Positions 1 through 8,324 of a DNA stretch of 49,521 bases are shown piece by piece. The stretch comes from an uncultured Bacilli bacterium. GTDB lineage: Bacteria > Bacillota_I > Bacilli_A > RF39 > UBA660. Position 1 is the first letter of the stretch. Each line of letters starts with the position of its first letter. The stretch lies in NCBI GenBank assembly GCA_934096815.1, contig CAKOMY010000009.1:1-49521 (forward strand), in the 5' to 3' direction. A program made the translations under genes and the position numbers. The notes under the pieces were generated by a model, which saw nothing but the letters and a program-made list of their open reading frames with translations, searched no databases and was not told the DNA's origin.

Positions 1-273
1 GAATTACAATTAAAGAGATATTTTATAACAGCAAAAAATAATTTTTATAAGTATTTTTCATTTTATGATGGTTTTGGAGTAATTGATGATCCGTTTTATA
101 TTGATGTACATACAATAAATAATTTAAGATATTTATCTAAATTACAAAAAGTTGCAAATGAGAAGAATAAAAACGTCTATGCAATATATGATGATGGTGC
201 AATGATTTATAATAGAAATACAAAAGAAATAGAATTATTTGGTAATGTTAGAATTTTTAAACCAGAAAAATAG
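1..273 (+). CDS. C-terminal fragment of an unrecognised protein
   Basis: The frame is open from the first base and runs 90 codons to a TAG at 271-273, so the gene begins before the window. The fragment is rich in aromatic and charged residues and contains the stretches DDPFYIDVHT and YAIYDDGAMIYNR. It shows no membrane segment and no motif I can assign. It ends 47 bases before the GNAT gene on the same strand with no clear terminator between them, so the two may be co-transcribed. The reading frame is sound, but I propose no function. Confidence 0.6.
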   Translation, partial: ELQLKRYFITAKNNFYKYFSFYDGFGVIDDPFYIDVHTINNLRYLSKLQKVANEKNKNVYAIYDDGAMIYNRNTKEIELFGNVRIFKPEK

Positions 274-320
274 TAAAATTATGTTTTATAAAGAAAATAT
301 ATTTTGTGAGAAGGAAAAAT

Positions 321-878
321 ATGATAACAATAAAATCAATTGAAACATTAAAAACTAATAGATTAAATTTAAGAAGATTCTGTATAGATGATGCTGAAGC
401 ATTATTTAATAATTGGGGAACTGATAAAGAAATTAGTAAATATATGTTATGGAAAAATTATAAAACATTAGATGATGCTATAAATAGTATTAACTATTAT
501 ATTGAATGTTATGAAAATAATTCTAATTTTAGACAATATGCAATTGAATTAAATGATACAAATGAGTTAATTGGTCAGATAAGTTTTACTATTAGCAAAA
601 AACATGAAAGTGCTGAAATATCATATTTAATTGCTCGACCATATCAAAATAAAGGGCTTATGAAAGAAGCATTAAACGCTATTATAGATTATTTAATTAA
701 TGGTCTAAATTGTACTAGAATAAGTGCTGAAGTTATGATTGAAAATATTTCTAGTATCAAATTATTAGAAAAAAATGGATTTGTACAAGAAGGAATTGAA
801 AGATTAAAATATAAGAAAAAAGATGGAAAGTTTACTGATATAATTGTAATGAGTTTAATAGATGATAAGAGATTATAA
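321..878 (+). CDS. GNAT-family N-acetyltransferase, RimJ/RimL-like
   Basis: The 185-residue protein opens with LKTNRLNLRRF, the usual N-terminal strand of RimJ/RimL-type acetyltransferases. It continues through ELIGQISF, the SAEISYLIARPYQNKGLMKEA region (acetyl-CoA pyrophosphate-binding segment) and a C-terminal NISSIKLLEKNGFVQEG motif typical of the family. It would transfer acetyl from acetyl-CoA to an amine, but the substrate cannot be read from the sequence. I start it at ATG 321 because AAGGA lies five bases upstream; an in-frame GTG at 306 has no such site. It lies directly before three S51 peptidase paralogues on the same strand. Confidence 0.85.
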   Translation: MITIKSIETLKTNRLNLRRFCIDDAEALFNNWGTDKEISKYMLWKNYKTLDDAINSINYYIECYENNSNFRQYAIELNDTNELIGQISFTISKKHESAEISYLIARPYQNKGLMKEALNAIIDYLINGLNCTRISAEVMIENISSIKLLEKNGFVQEGIERLKYKKKDGKFTDIIVMSLIDDKRL

Positions 879-947
879 TTTTATGAAATATAGAATTAAA
901 ATTTCTTATTTTCTTTATTGATTATTAAAATGAAATGAGGAATGATT

Positions 948-1730
948 ATGGTTAAAAAATTAATTGCAATTGGTGGCGGAGAAAATGGAAGATTACTGGA
1001 AGATGGAACTAAGTCTAAATATGAAACAAGATTAATGGATGAAGAAATTATTAGATTAACTAATAAGAAAAATCCAAATTATTTGTTTATTGTTCATGCT
1101 ATGAGTTTTTCAGAAGAAATAGAAGATAGTTATTATAATACTATGAAAAAAATTTATGGTGATATGTTTGGATGTAATTGTAAATGTTTGAAAGCAAAAG
1201 ATTTAACTAATAAAGATTATGTTAAAGAGTTAGTTGATTGGGCTGATATAATTTATGAAGGCGGTGGAGACACTAGGTTGATGTTAGATTTATGGAAAAA
1301 AACTGGCTTTGATAACTTATTAAAAGATGCATGGTATAATGGCAAAGTTATTTGTGGAATATCAGCTGGTGCTGTTTGTTGGTTTAATTCATGTAATTCG
1401 GATACGGAAGATGGTGGATTTGAAAGTATCAATTGTTTAGATTGGTTTGATTTATATATTACACCACATGCTGATGAAGATGGAAGATATGAATCCAGTA
1501 AAAATCAGCTTAAAAATAATAAAAAAATTGGAATAATGCTTTCTAATTGTTCGGCTATAGAAATAATTGATGATGATTATAGAATTATTTCAGAAAATGG
1601 TAATGAAAGAAATTTTGACAAAGGTTATGCTTTAAAATGTTTTTGGAAGGATAACAAATTTAATGAAATAAAACTAGATGATAGTAATGAATTTAAAAAA
1701 ATAAGTGATTTATGTGAATTAGATATTTAA
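948..1730 (+). CDS. Peptidase S51 (peptidase E-like) paralogue 1
   Basis: The 260-residue protein is related to the S51 family (alpha-aspartyl dipeptidase PepE and cyanophycinase). It has the family's EGGGDT turn near residue 105, the nucleophile elbow GISAGA with Ser at about 139, and a candidate catalytic His in ITPHADEDG at about 174. No signal peptide is present, so it should be cytoplasmic. GAGG at 937-940 favours ATG 948 over ATG 942. It is the first of three adjacent S51 genes. At 260 residues it is longer than its two neighbours (226 and 216), with extra sequence at the C-terminus. The family is secure; the substrate is unknown. Confidence 0.85.
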   Translation: MVKKLIAIGGGENGRLLEDGTKSKYETRLMDEEIIRLTNKKNPNYLFIVHAMSFSEEIEDSYYNTMKKIYGDMFGCNCKCLKAKDLTNKDYVKELVDWADIIYEGGGDTRLMLDLWKKTGFDNLLKDAWYNGKVICGISAGAVCWFNSCNSDTEDGGFESINCLDWFDLYITPHADEDGRYESSKNQLKNNKKIGIMLSNCSAIEIIDDDYRIISENGNERNFDKGYALKCFWKDNKFNEIKLDDSNEFKKISDLCELDI

Positions 1731-1752
1731 AAATAAGGAGATGTTTTAAATT

Positions 1753-2433
1753 ATGAAATTATTCTTATGTGGTGGCGGAAGTGGTAAACAAGTAATTGAT
1801 GCTTATAAAGAATTTGAAAAATGTATTGATAAAAATAAACCTATTTTATATATACCACTAGCTATGGATGAAGAAAAATATAATAGTTGTTATGAATGGT
1901 TTAGCGAGGAAATTAAAAATTTTGGTGGTATGAAATTTGATATGGTTAGAAATTCTTTAGAGTTATCTAATAAAGATTTTAATAAATATGCTGCTATATT
2001 TATAGGTGGTGGTAATACATTCAAATTATTAAAAGATTTAAAGGAACATTCTAATTGGGATAAAATTATAAACTATTTAAATAATGATGGAGTTATTTTT
2101 GCTGGAAGTGCTGGTGCTATTGTATTTGGTAAGGATATAAATAGTGCTTTAATTGATGATGGAAATGATGTAAATATATGTGATTTAAGTGGATTTAATT
2201 ATTTAAAAGATTATTCTATTTTGTGTCATTTAAAAGAATCTCATTTTAATAAAAATGAAGAATATTTAAAAAGGTATTCTAAAAAATTTAAAACTATATA
2301 TATGCCAGAAGAAGATGTTATATTAATTTCTAATAATGAAATTAAAATGATAGGTAATAAGGATATCGTTATATTTGATAATGATAAATATTGTTGGCGC
2401 ACTTGTAAAGAATTTGAAATAATTTTTAAATAA
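1753..2433 (+). CDS. Peptidase S51 (peptidase E-like) paralogue 2
   Basis: A 226-residue S51-family protein. FIGGGNTFKLL (residues 83-93) matches the PepE GGGNT segment and AGSAGAIVFG carries the nucleophile Ser119. Candidate catalytic histidines lie in LCHLKESHF (159 and 164). AGGAG ends 12 bases before the ATG, a rather long spacing. It begins 22 bases after paralogue 1 and ends 24 bases before paralogue 3, so the three are probably one operon. The paralogues are clearly diverged, so this is not a recent duplication. Specificity for Asp-X dipeptides is known for characterised PepE but is only an inference here. Confidence 0.83.
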   Translation: MKLFLCGGGSGKQVIDAYKEFEKCIDKNKPILYIPLAMDEEKYNSCYEWFSEEIKNFGGMKFDMVRNSLELSNKDFNKYAAIFIGGGNTFKLLKDLKEHSNWDKIINYLNNDGVIFAGSAGAIVFGKDINSALIDDGNDVNICDLSGFNYLKDYSILCHLKESHFNKNEEYLKRYSKKFKTIYMPEEDVILISNNEIKMIGNKDIVIFDNDKYCWRTCKEFEIIFK

Positions 2434-2457
2434 GAAATATGTGTTAGGTGATAGAGT

Positions 2458-3108
2458 ATGAAAAAAATATTAATGTTAAGTGGTCCTGATAAAAGAAAAG
2501 GATATATAGAAGATGTTAAAGAAATAATAAATAAAAATTTAAGTGGTAAAAGAAGTATAATATGTATTTCGGCTAATCCGGATAAATATGAAAAAAATGA
2601 TAAACAAGTTTATGGTAAAGATGATTCTTTAGGTATTATTAAGATGCTTGACATGTGTGGAGTTAAAATTGAAAATACATATTTAATTGATAATAGAAAC
2701 ATTAAAGAATTTGATAAAAATTTGTTTTTAGATGTGGATATAATATATTTTATGGGAGGAGATCCTTTGTTACAAAATCAATTTGTAATTGATAACGATC
2801 TTTTAGAATATATAAAAATGTCAGATGCATTTATAATTGGTGTTAGTGCTGGATCAATGAATTTAGCAGAAAATACTTTTATTCCTAAATATGAATTAAA
2901 TGATAAAGCAAGATTTATTAAGGGATTTGGACTATGTAATTATTCTATTGTTCCTCATTATGATATTAATGATTTGATGCAGGTTAATGAAGTAAAAGAA
3001 AATTGTTGCGAACATAATTTAATTGGATTACCTAATGAATCAGCAATTTATATAAATGGGGATATTGTTGAATTTATTAATGATTATTATTTATATAATA
3101 GTAAATAA
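2458..3108 (+). CDS. Peptidase S51 (peptidase E-like) paralogue 3
   Basis: A 216-residue S51-family protein. The GGNT turn is FMGGDP here (about 98-103), the nucleophile elbow is GVSAGSMNLA with Ser130, and the likely catalytic His is in SIVPHYDIND (167). AGGTGA six bases before the ATG is the ribosome binding site. It is the last gene of the S51 array and is followed at once by a terminator hairpin. With a GNAT gene ahead, the group could detoxify or salvage small aspartyl conjugates, but this is only a suggestion. Confidence 0.83.
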   Translation: MKKILMLSGPDKRKGYIEDVKEIINKNLSGKRSIICISANPDKYEKNDKQVYGKDDSLGIIKMLDMCGVKIENTYLIDNRNIKEFDKNLFLDVDIIYFMGGDPLLQNQFVIDNDLLEYIKMSDAFIIGVSAGSMNLAENTFIPKYELNDKARFIKGFGLCNYSIVPHYDINDLMQVNEVKENCCEHNLIGLPNESAIYINGDIVEFINDYYLYNSK

Positions 3109-3137
3109 AATATTTAGGGAAACCTGAATATTTTTTT
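3107..3137 (+). terminator. Intrinsic terminator after the S51 array
   Basis: A 12-base-pair stem (AAAATATTTAGG at 3107-3118 with CCTGAATATTTT at 3123-3134, one G-U pair) closes on a GAAA tetraloop and runs into seven Ts. It overlaps the stop codon of S51 paralogue 3 and separates the array from the Clp-like gene. Confidence 0.8.
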
Positions 3138-3182
3138 AATACTTAAACCATTATATTCATAGAATATTATGGGAGACAAATC

Positions 3183-4868
3183 ATGAAAAATTGTTATAAT
3201 AGTGAAACAAATAAAATACTTAAAGTTGCAGAAAAAGAAATGCTTAGTTGTCATCATCCTTATGTTGGAACTGAACATTTATTATTATCCTTATTAAAGA
3301 ATAAAAATATTAGTAAGATATGTTATAAATATAATTTAAATTATTATAATTATAAAAATAATTTACTTAAGATTATAGGAAGTGCTACTAAAGAGTCTAA
3401 ATATATTTTATATACTCCTTTATTAAAGTTAGTAATTAATAAAGCAAGAGAAAATTCAGATAAAGATAATAAAGAATTAGATGAATATTATTTATTGTCA
3501 AGTTTATTATCTTATAAAGATGGAATAGGTTATAGTATAGTTAATAATATGGGTATTGATTTAGATGCTCTTACTTTAGAACTTAATAATCAAGGTGTTT
3601 TAAGTGAGTTTGGTAAAGTTTTAAATGATGAGGCAACTGACAAAATATATTTAAGAGATAAAGAAATAACAAATATTATGGAGATACTATTAAGAAAAAA
3701 TAAAAATAATCCTTTGTTAATAGGACATGCGGGAGTTGGAAAGACTGCTTTAGTTAAAGAACTTGCTAGAAGAATAAAGTTTGGAGATGTTCCGGTAGAA
3801 CTAAAGGATAAAAAAATAATTTCAGTTCAAGTTAGTTCTTTAATATCAGGAACTAAATATAGAGGAGAATTTGAAGCAAGAGTTAATGATTTAATTAAAG
3901 AGTGTATTAAAAATAAAAATATAATTTTGTTTATAGATGAAATTCATACAATTATGAAAACTGGTTCTAGTGAAGGAGCAATAGATGCTGGTAATATATT
4001 AAAACCTTATTTATGTAGTGGGGATATAAAAATTATTGGAGCTACTACAATAAGTGAATATAATGAATATATTAAAAAAGATCAGGCTTTACTTAGAAGA
4101 TTTACTCCTATTATGGTTAATGAACCAAGTTTAAAAGATATGGAATTTATATTAAATAAAGTTAAGAAGAGTTATGAAGAGTACTATAAATTAAAGATAA
4201 ATAAAAATATAGTTAATTATATTATTAGTAATACAGATAAGTATATGCCTAATTTATATAATCCCGATAAATCAATAGAAGTGTTAGATACAGTTTGTTC
4301 TAAGAAAATACTTGATAATTATGTTAATAAATCCAAGGATATGAACATTAAAATGATAGATGTAGATAATTTAATTAAGGAGAGAGTTAATATTATTAAT
4401 ATAGATGATAATAAGTTTAATGAGGTTAAATGTGAACTTGAAAAAAAATATAATGAATTGATTGTTAAAAATATAATGAATATTATTAGAGATAATAAGT
4501 TTAATAAGTATATGTTTTTAAATGGAGAAAGTAAGAGTAAAGAGAAAATAATTAGTTATATTGCTAATAAGTTAGAAATTAATTTAATTAATATTAATTG
4601 TTTAGAGTTTAATGATGAATTTGGAGTTAATAAGTTAATTAATAATAATTATTTATATAATAAGATAGATGAGAATCCTTATTCAATTATTTGTTTTAAT
4701 AATTATGATAAAGCGGGTAGAATTATTAGGAATTTAGTTGATTCGATGATTAGTAATGGCTATATAAGTAATATGAATAATGAGAAGATATATTTAAATA
4801 ATTCGATTATATTTGTATTTAATAATGAAGAGACAAGTAGAATTGGGTTTAATGAATTAGTTGCTTAG
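3183..4868 (+). CDS. ClpC/ClpB-like AAA+ protein with degenerate, truncated second AAA module
   Basis: The 561-residue protein starts with a Clp N-domain (HHPYVGTEHLLLSLL at residues 24-38). An intact first AAA module follows: Walker A GHAGVGKT 181-188, Walker B ILFIDEIHT 248-256, sensor IIGATT 284-289 and arginine finger ALLRRF 302-307. The second module, from about 410, aligns with the Clp pattern but has lost its catalytic parts. The Walker A position reads NGESKSKE, the Walker B DE is replaced (SIICFNNYDKA), the pore loop is unrecognisable, and the protein stops at SRIGFNELVA before the second arginine finger and the small domain. Relatives are usually about 800 residues. No adaptor or protease gene is adjacent. 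It may be an unfoldase or disaggregase with one active ring, or a gene in decay. Confidence 0.85.
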   Translation: MKNCYNSETNKILKVAEKEMLSCHHPYVGTEHLLLSLLKNKNISKICYKYNLNYYNYKNNLLKIIGSATKESKYILYTPLLKLVINKARENSDKDNKELDEYYLLSSLLSYKDGIGYSIVNNMGIDLDALTLELNNQGVLSEFGKVLNDEATDKIYLRDKEITNIMEILLRKNKNNPLLIGHAGVGKTALVKELARRIKFGDVPVELKDKKIISVQVSSLISGTKYRGEFEARVNDLIKECIKNKNIILFIDEIHTIMKTGSSEGAIDAGNILKPYLCSGDIKIIGATTISEYNEYIKKDQALLRRFTPIMVNEPSLKDMEFILNKVKKSYEEYYKLKINKNIVNYIISNTDKYMPNLYNPDKSIEVLDTVCSKKILDNYVNKSKDMNIKMIDVDNLIKERVNIINIDDNKFNEVKCELEKKYNELIVKNIMNIIRDNKFNKYMFLNGESKSKEKIISYIANKLEINLININCLEFNDEFGVNKLINNNYLYNKIDENPYSIICFNNYDKAGRIIRNLVDSMISNGYISNMNNEKIYLNNSIIFVFNNEETSRIGFNELVA

Positions 4869-4895
4869 TGATTATGTTAAAGTAATCACTTTTTT
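4867..4895 (+). terminator. Terminator after the Clp-like gene
   Basis: Perfect eight-base-pair stem AGTGATTA (4867-4874) with TAATCACT (4883-4890), followed by a T run. It begins inside the stop codon of the Clp-like gene. Confidence 0.8.
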
Positions 4896-4957
4896 AAGTT
4901 ATGTTGTTTAATTTTTTTATTATAAATGATAAAATTAGGTGTATGAAGGAGGTAAAT

Positions 4958-6349
4958 ATGAAGATTTATAATACTTTAACTAAAAAAATAGAGGAATTTG
5001 CACCTCATAATAAAGATAGGGTTACTTTTTATTCTTGTGGTCCTACTGTGTATCATTATGCACATATTGGTAATTTAAGAAATTATGTATGTAATGATTT
5101 ATTGGATAGAACTTTAAGATATATTGGTTATAAAGTTGAAAGATGTATGAATATTACAGATGTTGGTCATTTGAAGAGTGATTCTGATTCGGGAGAAGAT
5201 AAAATGGTTGCTAGTGCTAAGAAGGAACATAAAAGTGTTTTAGATATAGCTAAATTTTATACTGATGCTTTTTTTAAGGATTTTGATGCTTTAAATTGTA
5301 AGAGACCAGAAATTGTAAGTAATGCGAGTGATAATATTGATATGTATATTAAAATTATAGAGAAGTTACTTAAGGATGGTTATGCTTATCAAGCTGGTGG
5401 TAATGTTTATTTTGATGTTTCTAAATTAGATGATTATTATAAACTAACTAATCATAAGGAAGATGAAATGGTTGTTGGGGTAAGAGATGGAGTAGAGTTT
5501 GATGGTAATAAGAAAAATCAGGCTGACTTTGCTTTATGGTTTACTAAAAGCAAGTTTGAAGATCAAGAACTTAAGTGGAATTCTCCTTTTGGGGTTGGAT
5601 ATCCGGGATGGCATATTGAATGTTCTGGTATATCAATTAAAAATTTAGGTGAATATTTAGATATTCATACTGGTGGTGTTGATAATATTTTCCCTCATCA
5701 TACTAACGAGATTGCTCAAAGCGAGGCTTATTTAGGACATAAATGGTGTAGTTATTGGGTACATACGGAACATTTAATGAGTATTGATGGTAAGATGAGT
5801 AAGAGTCATGGTGATGTTGTTACTGTTGATAGTTTAATTAATAAGGGGTATAATCCATTATCATTTAGATATATGTGTTTAAATAGTCATTATCGTAAAC
5901 AATTAATATTTTCATTTGATGCTCTTAATGCGGCAGAAAATGAATATAAAAAGTTAAAGAATAAGATAGCTAATTTAAAAGAAGATGGAATGCTTAGTGA
6001 TGGTGATTTTGAAAATTATACTAATTTATTTACAGCATGTATTACTGATGATTTGAATACTGCTAATGCGATTACTGTTATTTATTCTTTACTTAAAGAT
6101 GAAACTGTTAATGGTACTACAAAGATTGAACTTATTAGATCTTTTGATAGGGTTTTAGCGCTTGATTTATTAAAGAAAGATGAAGTTAAAAGAGAAGATC
6201 ATGATTTAATTATGAAATTAATTGAAAAAAGAGATAGTGCTAAGAAGAGTAAAGATTATGAACTTGCTGATTCAATAAGAGATGAATTATATAGTAAAGG
6301 TATTAAATTAATTGATACTAGAGAAGGAACTACTTACGAGGAGGTATAG
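4958..6349 (+). CDS. cysS: Cysteinyl-tRNA synthetase
   Basis: CysRS charges tRNA-Cys. The 463-residue protein shows the class Ia signature FYSCGPTVYHYAHIGN (the HIGH motif as HIGN, zinc ligand Cys27), WHIECSGIS with a further zinc Cys, the zinc-site histidines in PHHTNEIAQSEA, and KMSKSHGD as the KMSKS loop. The length is normal. AAGGAGG at 4946-4952 places the start at ATG 4958; an upstream in-frame ATG at 4901 has no such site. In Bacillus cysS precedes mrnC and rlmB; here those lie 25 kb away at 31.3 kb. It is followed three bases later by the zinc peptidase. Confidence 0.97.
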   Translation: MKIYNTLTKKIEEFAPHNKDRVTFYSCGPTVYHYAHIGNLRNYVCNDLLDRTLRYIGYKVERCMNITDVGHLKSDSDSGEDKMVASAKKEHKSVLDIAKFYTDAFFKDFDALNCKRPEIVSNASDNIDMYIKIIEKLLKDGYAYQAGGNVYFDVSKLDDYYKLTNHKEDEMVVGVRDGVEFDGNKKNQADFALWFTKSKFEDQELKWNSPFGVGYPGWHIECSGISIKNLGEYLDIHTGGVDNIFPHHTNEIAQSEAYLGHKWCSYWVHTEHLMSIDGKMSKSHGDVVTVDSLINKGYNPLSFRYMCLNSHYRKQLIFSFDALNAAENEYKKLKNKIANLKEDGMLSDGDFENYTNLFTACITDDLNTANAITVIYSLLKDETVNGTTKIELIRSFDRVLALDLLKKDEVKREDHDLIMKLIEKRDSAKKSKDYELADSIRDELYSKGIKLIDTREGTTYEEV

Positions 6350-6352
6350 ATT

Positions 6353-7009
6353 ATGGATTACATGTATTTACTTATGTTATTAATTCCAATGGCTGCTCAA
6401 ATTTATATTTCAGTAACTTATGGAAAATATAAAAAGATTAAGAATTCTTATGATATGACAGGATATGATGTAGCAAGAAAGATTCTTGATGATAATGGTT
6501 TAAAAGATGTTTATATTGTAGAAACTACTGGTACTTTAAGTGATCATTATGATCCTAGAAGAAAAACTGTTAGATTATCTAATGAGGTTTATAATGGATC
6601 TAGTGTTGCTTCAATGGCAATTGCAGCTCATGAATGTGGACATGCTATTCAAGATAAAGAAGGATATTTCTTTTTAAGATTAAGAAGTTTTATCTTTCCA
6701 GTTGTTAGTTTAGGTACTAGGTTTGCATATGTTGTTTTGGTTATTGGATTACTTTTAGAAACCATGAATTTAATTACTTTAGGTATTGCGCTTGTTGGAC
6801 TTGGATTATTATTTCAATTAGTTACTTTACCAACTGAAATTAATGCATCTAAAAGAGCACAAAATAATTTAAGAGAATGTGGATATGTAGATGATATTGA
6901 TGGAACAAAGACAATGCTTGTTAGTGCAGCTTTAACATATGTTGCCGGAGTATTATCTTCAGCATTAGAAGTAATAAGATTAATTAAAATATTTGGAGAT
7001 AGAGATTAA
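6353..7009 (+). CDS. Membrane zinc metallopeptidase, YugP family
   Basis: The 218-residue protein has an N-terminal membrane segment, then the zinc motif HECGH at residues 93-97 in the context SMAIAAHECGHAIQD. Two strongly hydrophobic helices follow at about 107-150. NASKRAQNNL after the helices matches the conserved region of the family that carries the third zinc ligand. This is the architecture of the YugP family of neutral zinc peptidases, whose substrates are not known. GAGGAGG lies inside the end of cysS eight bases before the ATG, so the two genes are translationally close and co-transcribed. Confidence 0.88.
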   Translation: MDYMYLLMLLIPMAAQIYISVTYGKYKKIKNSYDMTGYDVARKILDDNGLKDVYIVETTGTLSDHYDPRRKTVRLSNEVYNGSSVASMAIAAHECGHAIQDKEGYFFLRLRSFIFPVVSLGTRFAYVVLVIGLLLETMNLITLGIALVGLGLLFQLVTLPTEINASKRAQNNLRECGYVDDIDGTKTMLVSAALTYVAGVLSSALEVIRLIKIFGDRD

Positions 7010-7016
7010 AAAAATA

Positions 7017-7044
7017 AAAACATGGATTTGAATTTCCATGTTTT
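7017..7044. terminator. Bidirectional terminator between the zinc peptidase and the CofE-like gene
   Basis: Perfect ten-base-pair stem AAAACATGGA (7017-7026) with TCCATGTTTT (7035-7044). It has Ts on the plus side and the A-rich left arm gives Us on the minus side. It serves two convergent genes. Confidence 0.75.
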
Positions 7045-8227
7045 ATTCATTTGCTAGATTATCAAAATATCCTTGGATTAATACAACTGGTGTTCCTTTA
7101 TCACCAGAACCACTGGTTAAATCACATAATGATCCGACCAAGTCCGTAATTCTTCTTGGAGTAGTTCCTAAAGATATATTTTGTCCTACTAAGTTATTTT
7201 GTTTTTCCTTTATTTCATTAATGATAGCCTTTTTTAGGTCATTACCTGTTAAACTAGCATATTTATTATCTGCTACATATTTAAGTTTTATTTCATTTGG
7301 AGTGCCAATAAGTCCATCAGTAAAAGCAGGGGATACAACTGGATCAGCAAGTTCCCATATTTTACCAACTGGATCTTTAAAGGCACCATCTCCGTAAACC
7401 ATTACTTCAATTGTTTTACCAGTTTTTTCTTTTAATAAATCTTGAATTTTGTGAACTAAAACATTACCGGTTTTAGGAAATAATTTTAATTTTTCTTCAG
7501 TAGATTTATTTGAACCTAATAATCCATATTCAGGGTTGAATCCGGAGTTGTTAATTGGTTTGTTTAAGATATCTACTAAAGAATATACATTTGCATTATA
7601 ATTTTTTAACATTTTTTTAGTTTTTTCTCTAGTATGGATATCGCAATTTATTACGTTATTAGTATATTTTAAAATTTCTAGTGGATTATTAGAAAAGATA
7701 AATTCAGTTTTACAATTTTCTTTTTCACATAATTCCTTATAGAATTTAACCATATTTATGCCTGTAAATGGGTGAATCCAGTCACCAAAGTATTCATTAT
7801 ATTCTTTTTCTGTAAATGAACTTCCTAAATTAAATTTGCTATTATCTAATTTATCTTCATCTAGGATACCATTACCAACTTCGTCAGCAGGAAATGATAA
7901 TTGAATTGTTATTTTATTCATATTTCTAGCAATACCTTTTAAGATATTAGAAAAACGATTTCGAGATAATATTGGATAAACTATTCCAATTTCTTTAGTA
8001 TTAAATTTAGAGGATACGTCGTTTGCAATATCATCTATTGTTACATAATTTCCTTCACTTATTCCGACAACCGCCTCAGTTATGCCAACAATATCTTTAT
8101 CATTAAATGTAAAGTTATGTTCTTTACTTGCTTTTAATAAAGAATCAACAACAATATTTGCTAGGTCATCTCCTTCTTTAATAATGGGTGTTCTTATTCC
8201 TCTTACACATGTTCCTACTATTCTCAA
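7043..8227 (-). CDS. F420-0:gamma-glutamyl ligase (CofE)-like protein
   Basis: The 394-residue protein begins MRIVGTCVRGIRTPIIKEGDD, followed by NDKDIVGITEAVVGISEGN. This resembles the CofE fold, which attaches glutamate to F420-0 with GTP. The C-terminal half keeps MVYGDGAFKDPVGKIWELADPV. In Firmicutes without F420 such proteins are annotated as CofE-like without a proven reaction; an amino-acid ligase acting on another metabolite is plausible. The start is a TTG preceded by GTGAT. No F420 gene is nearby. Confidence is high in the family and low in the substrate. Confidence 0.8.
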   Translation of the reverse strand: MRIVGTCVRGIRTPIIKEGDDLANIVVDSLLKASKEHNFTFNDKDIVGITEAVVGISEGNYVTIDDIANDVSSKFNTKEIGIVYPILSRNRFSNILKGIARNMNKITIQLSFPADEVGNGILDEDKLDNSKFNLGSSFTEKEYNEYFGDWIHPFTGINMVKFYKELCEKENCKTEFIFSNNPLEILKYTNNVINCDIHTREKTKKMLKNYNANVYSLVDILNKPINNSGFNPEYGLLGSNKSTEEKLKLFPKTGNVLVHKIQDLLKEKTGKTIEVMVYGDGAFKDPVGKIWELADPVVSPAFTDGLIGTPNEIKLKYVADNKYASLTGNDLKKAIINEIKEKQNNLVGQNISLGTTPRRITDLVGSLCDLTSGSGDKGTPVVLIQGYFDNLANE

Positions 8228-8301
8228 AATATCACGTCCTTACAATAAAATATTACTATATTATTATGATATGAAACAAGATTTTATTTATAACTTTACA
8301 T

Positions 8302-8324
8302 ATAAAAAAGCCAATTTATGGCTT
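8302..8324 (-). terminator. Terminator of the HAD nucleotidase gene
   Basis: On the minus strand AAGCCA and TGGCTT form a six-base-pair stem with a five-base loop, followed by six Us. It overlaps the stop codon of the nucleotidase gene. Confidence 0.7.

Noticed and set aside
4896..4957. T-box riboswitch before cysS
   Set aside because: The gap is only about 60 bases after a terminator and contains no T-box sequence or specifier stem.
7038..7397. 119-codon plus-strand frame within the CofE-like gene
   Set aside because: Opposite to a well-supported family gene, with no ribosome binding site or homology.
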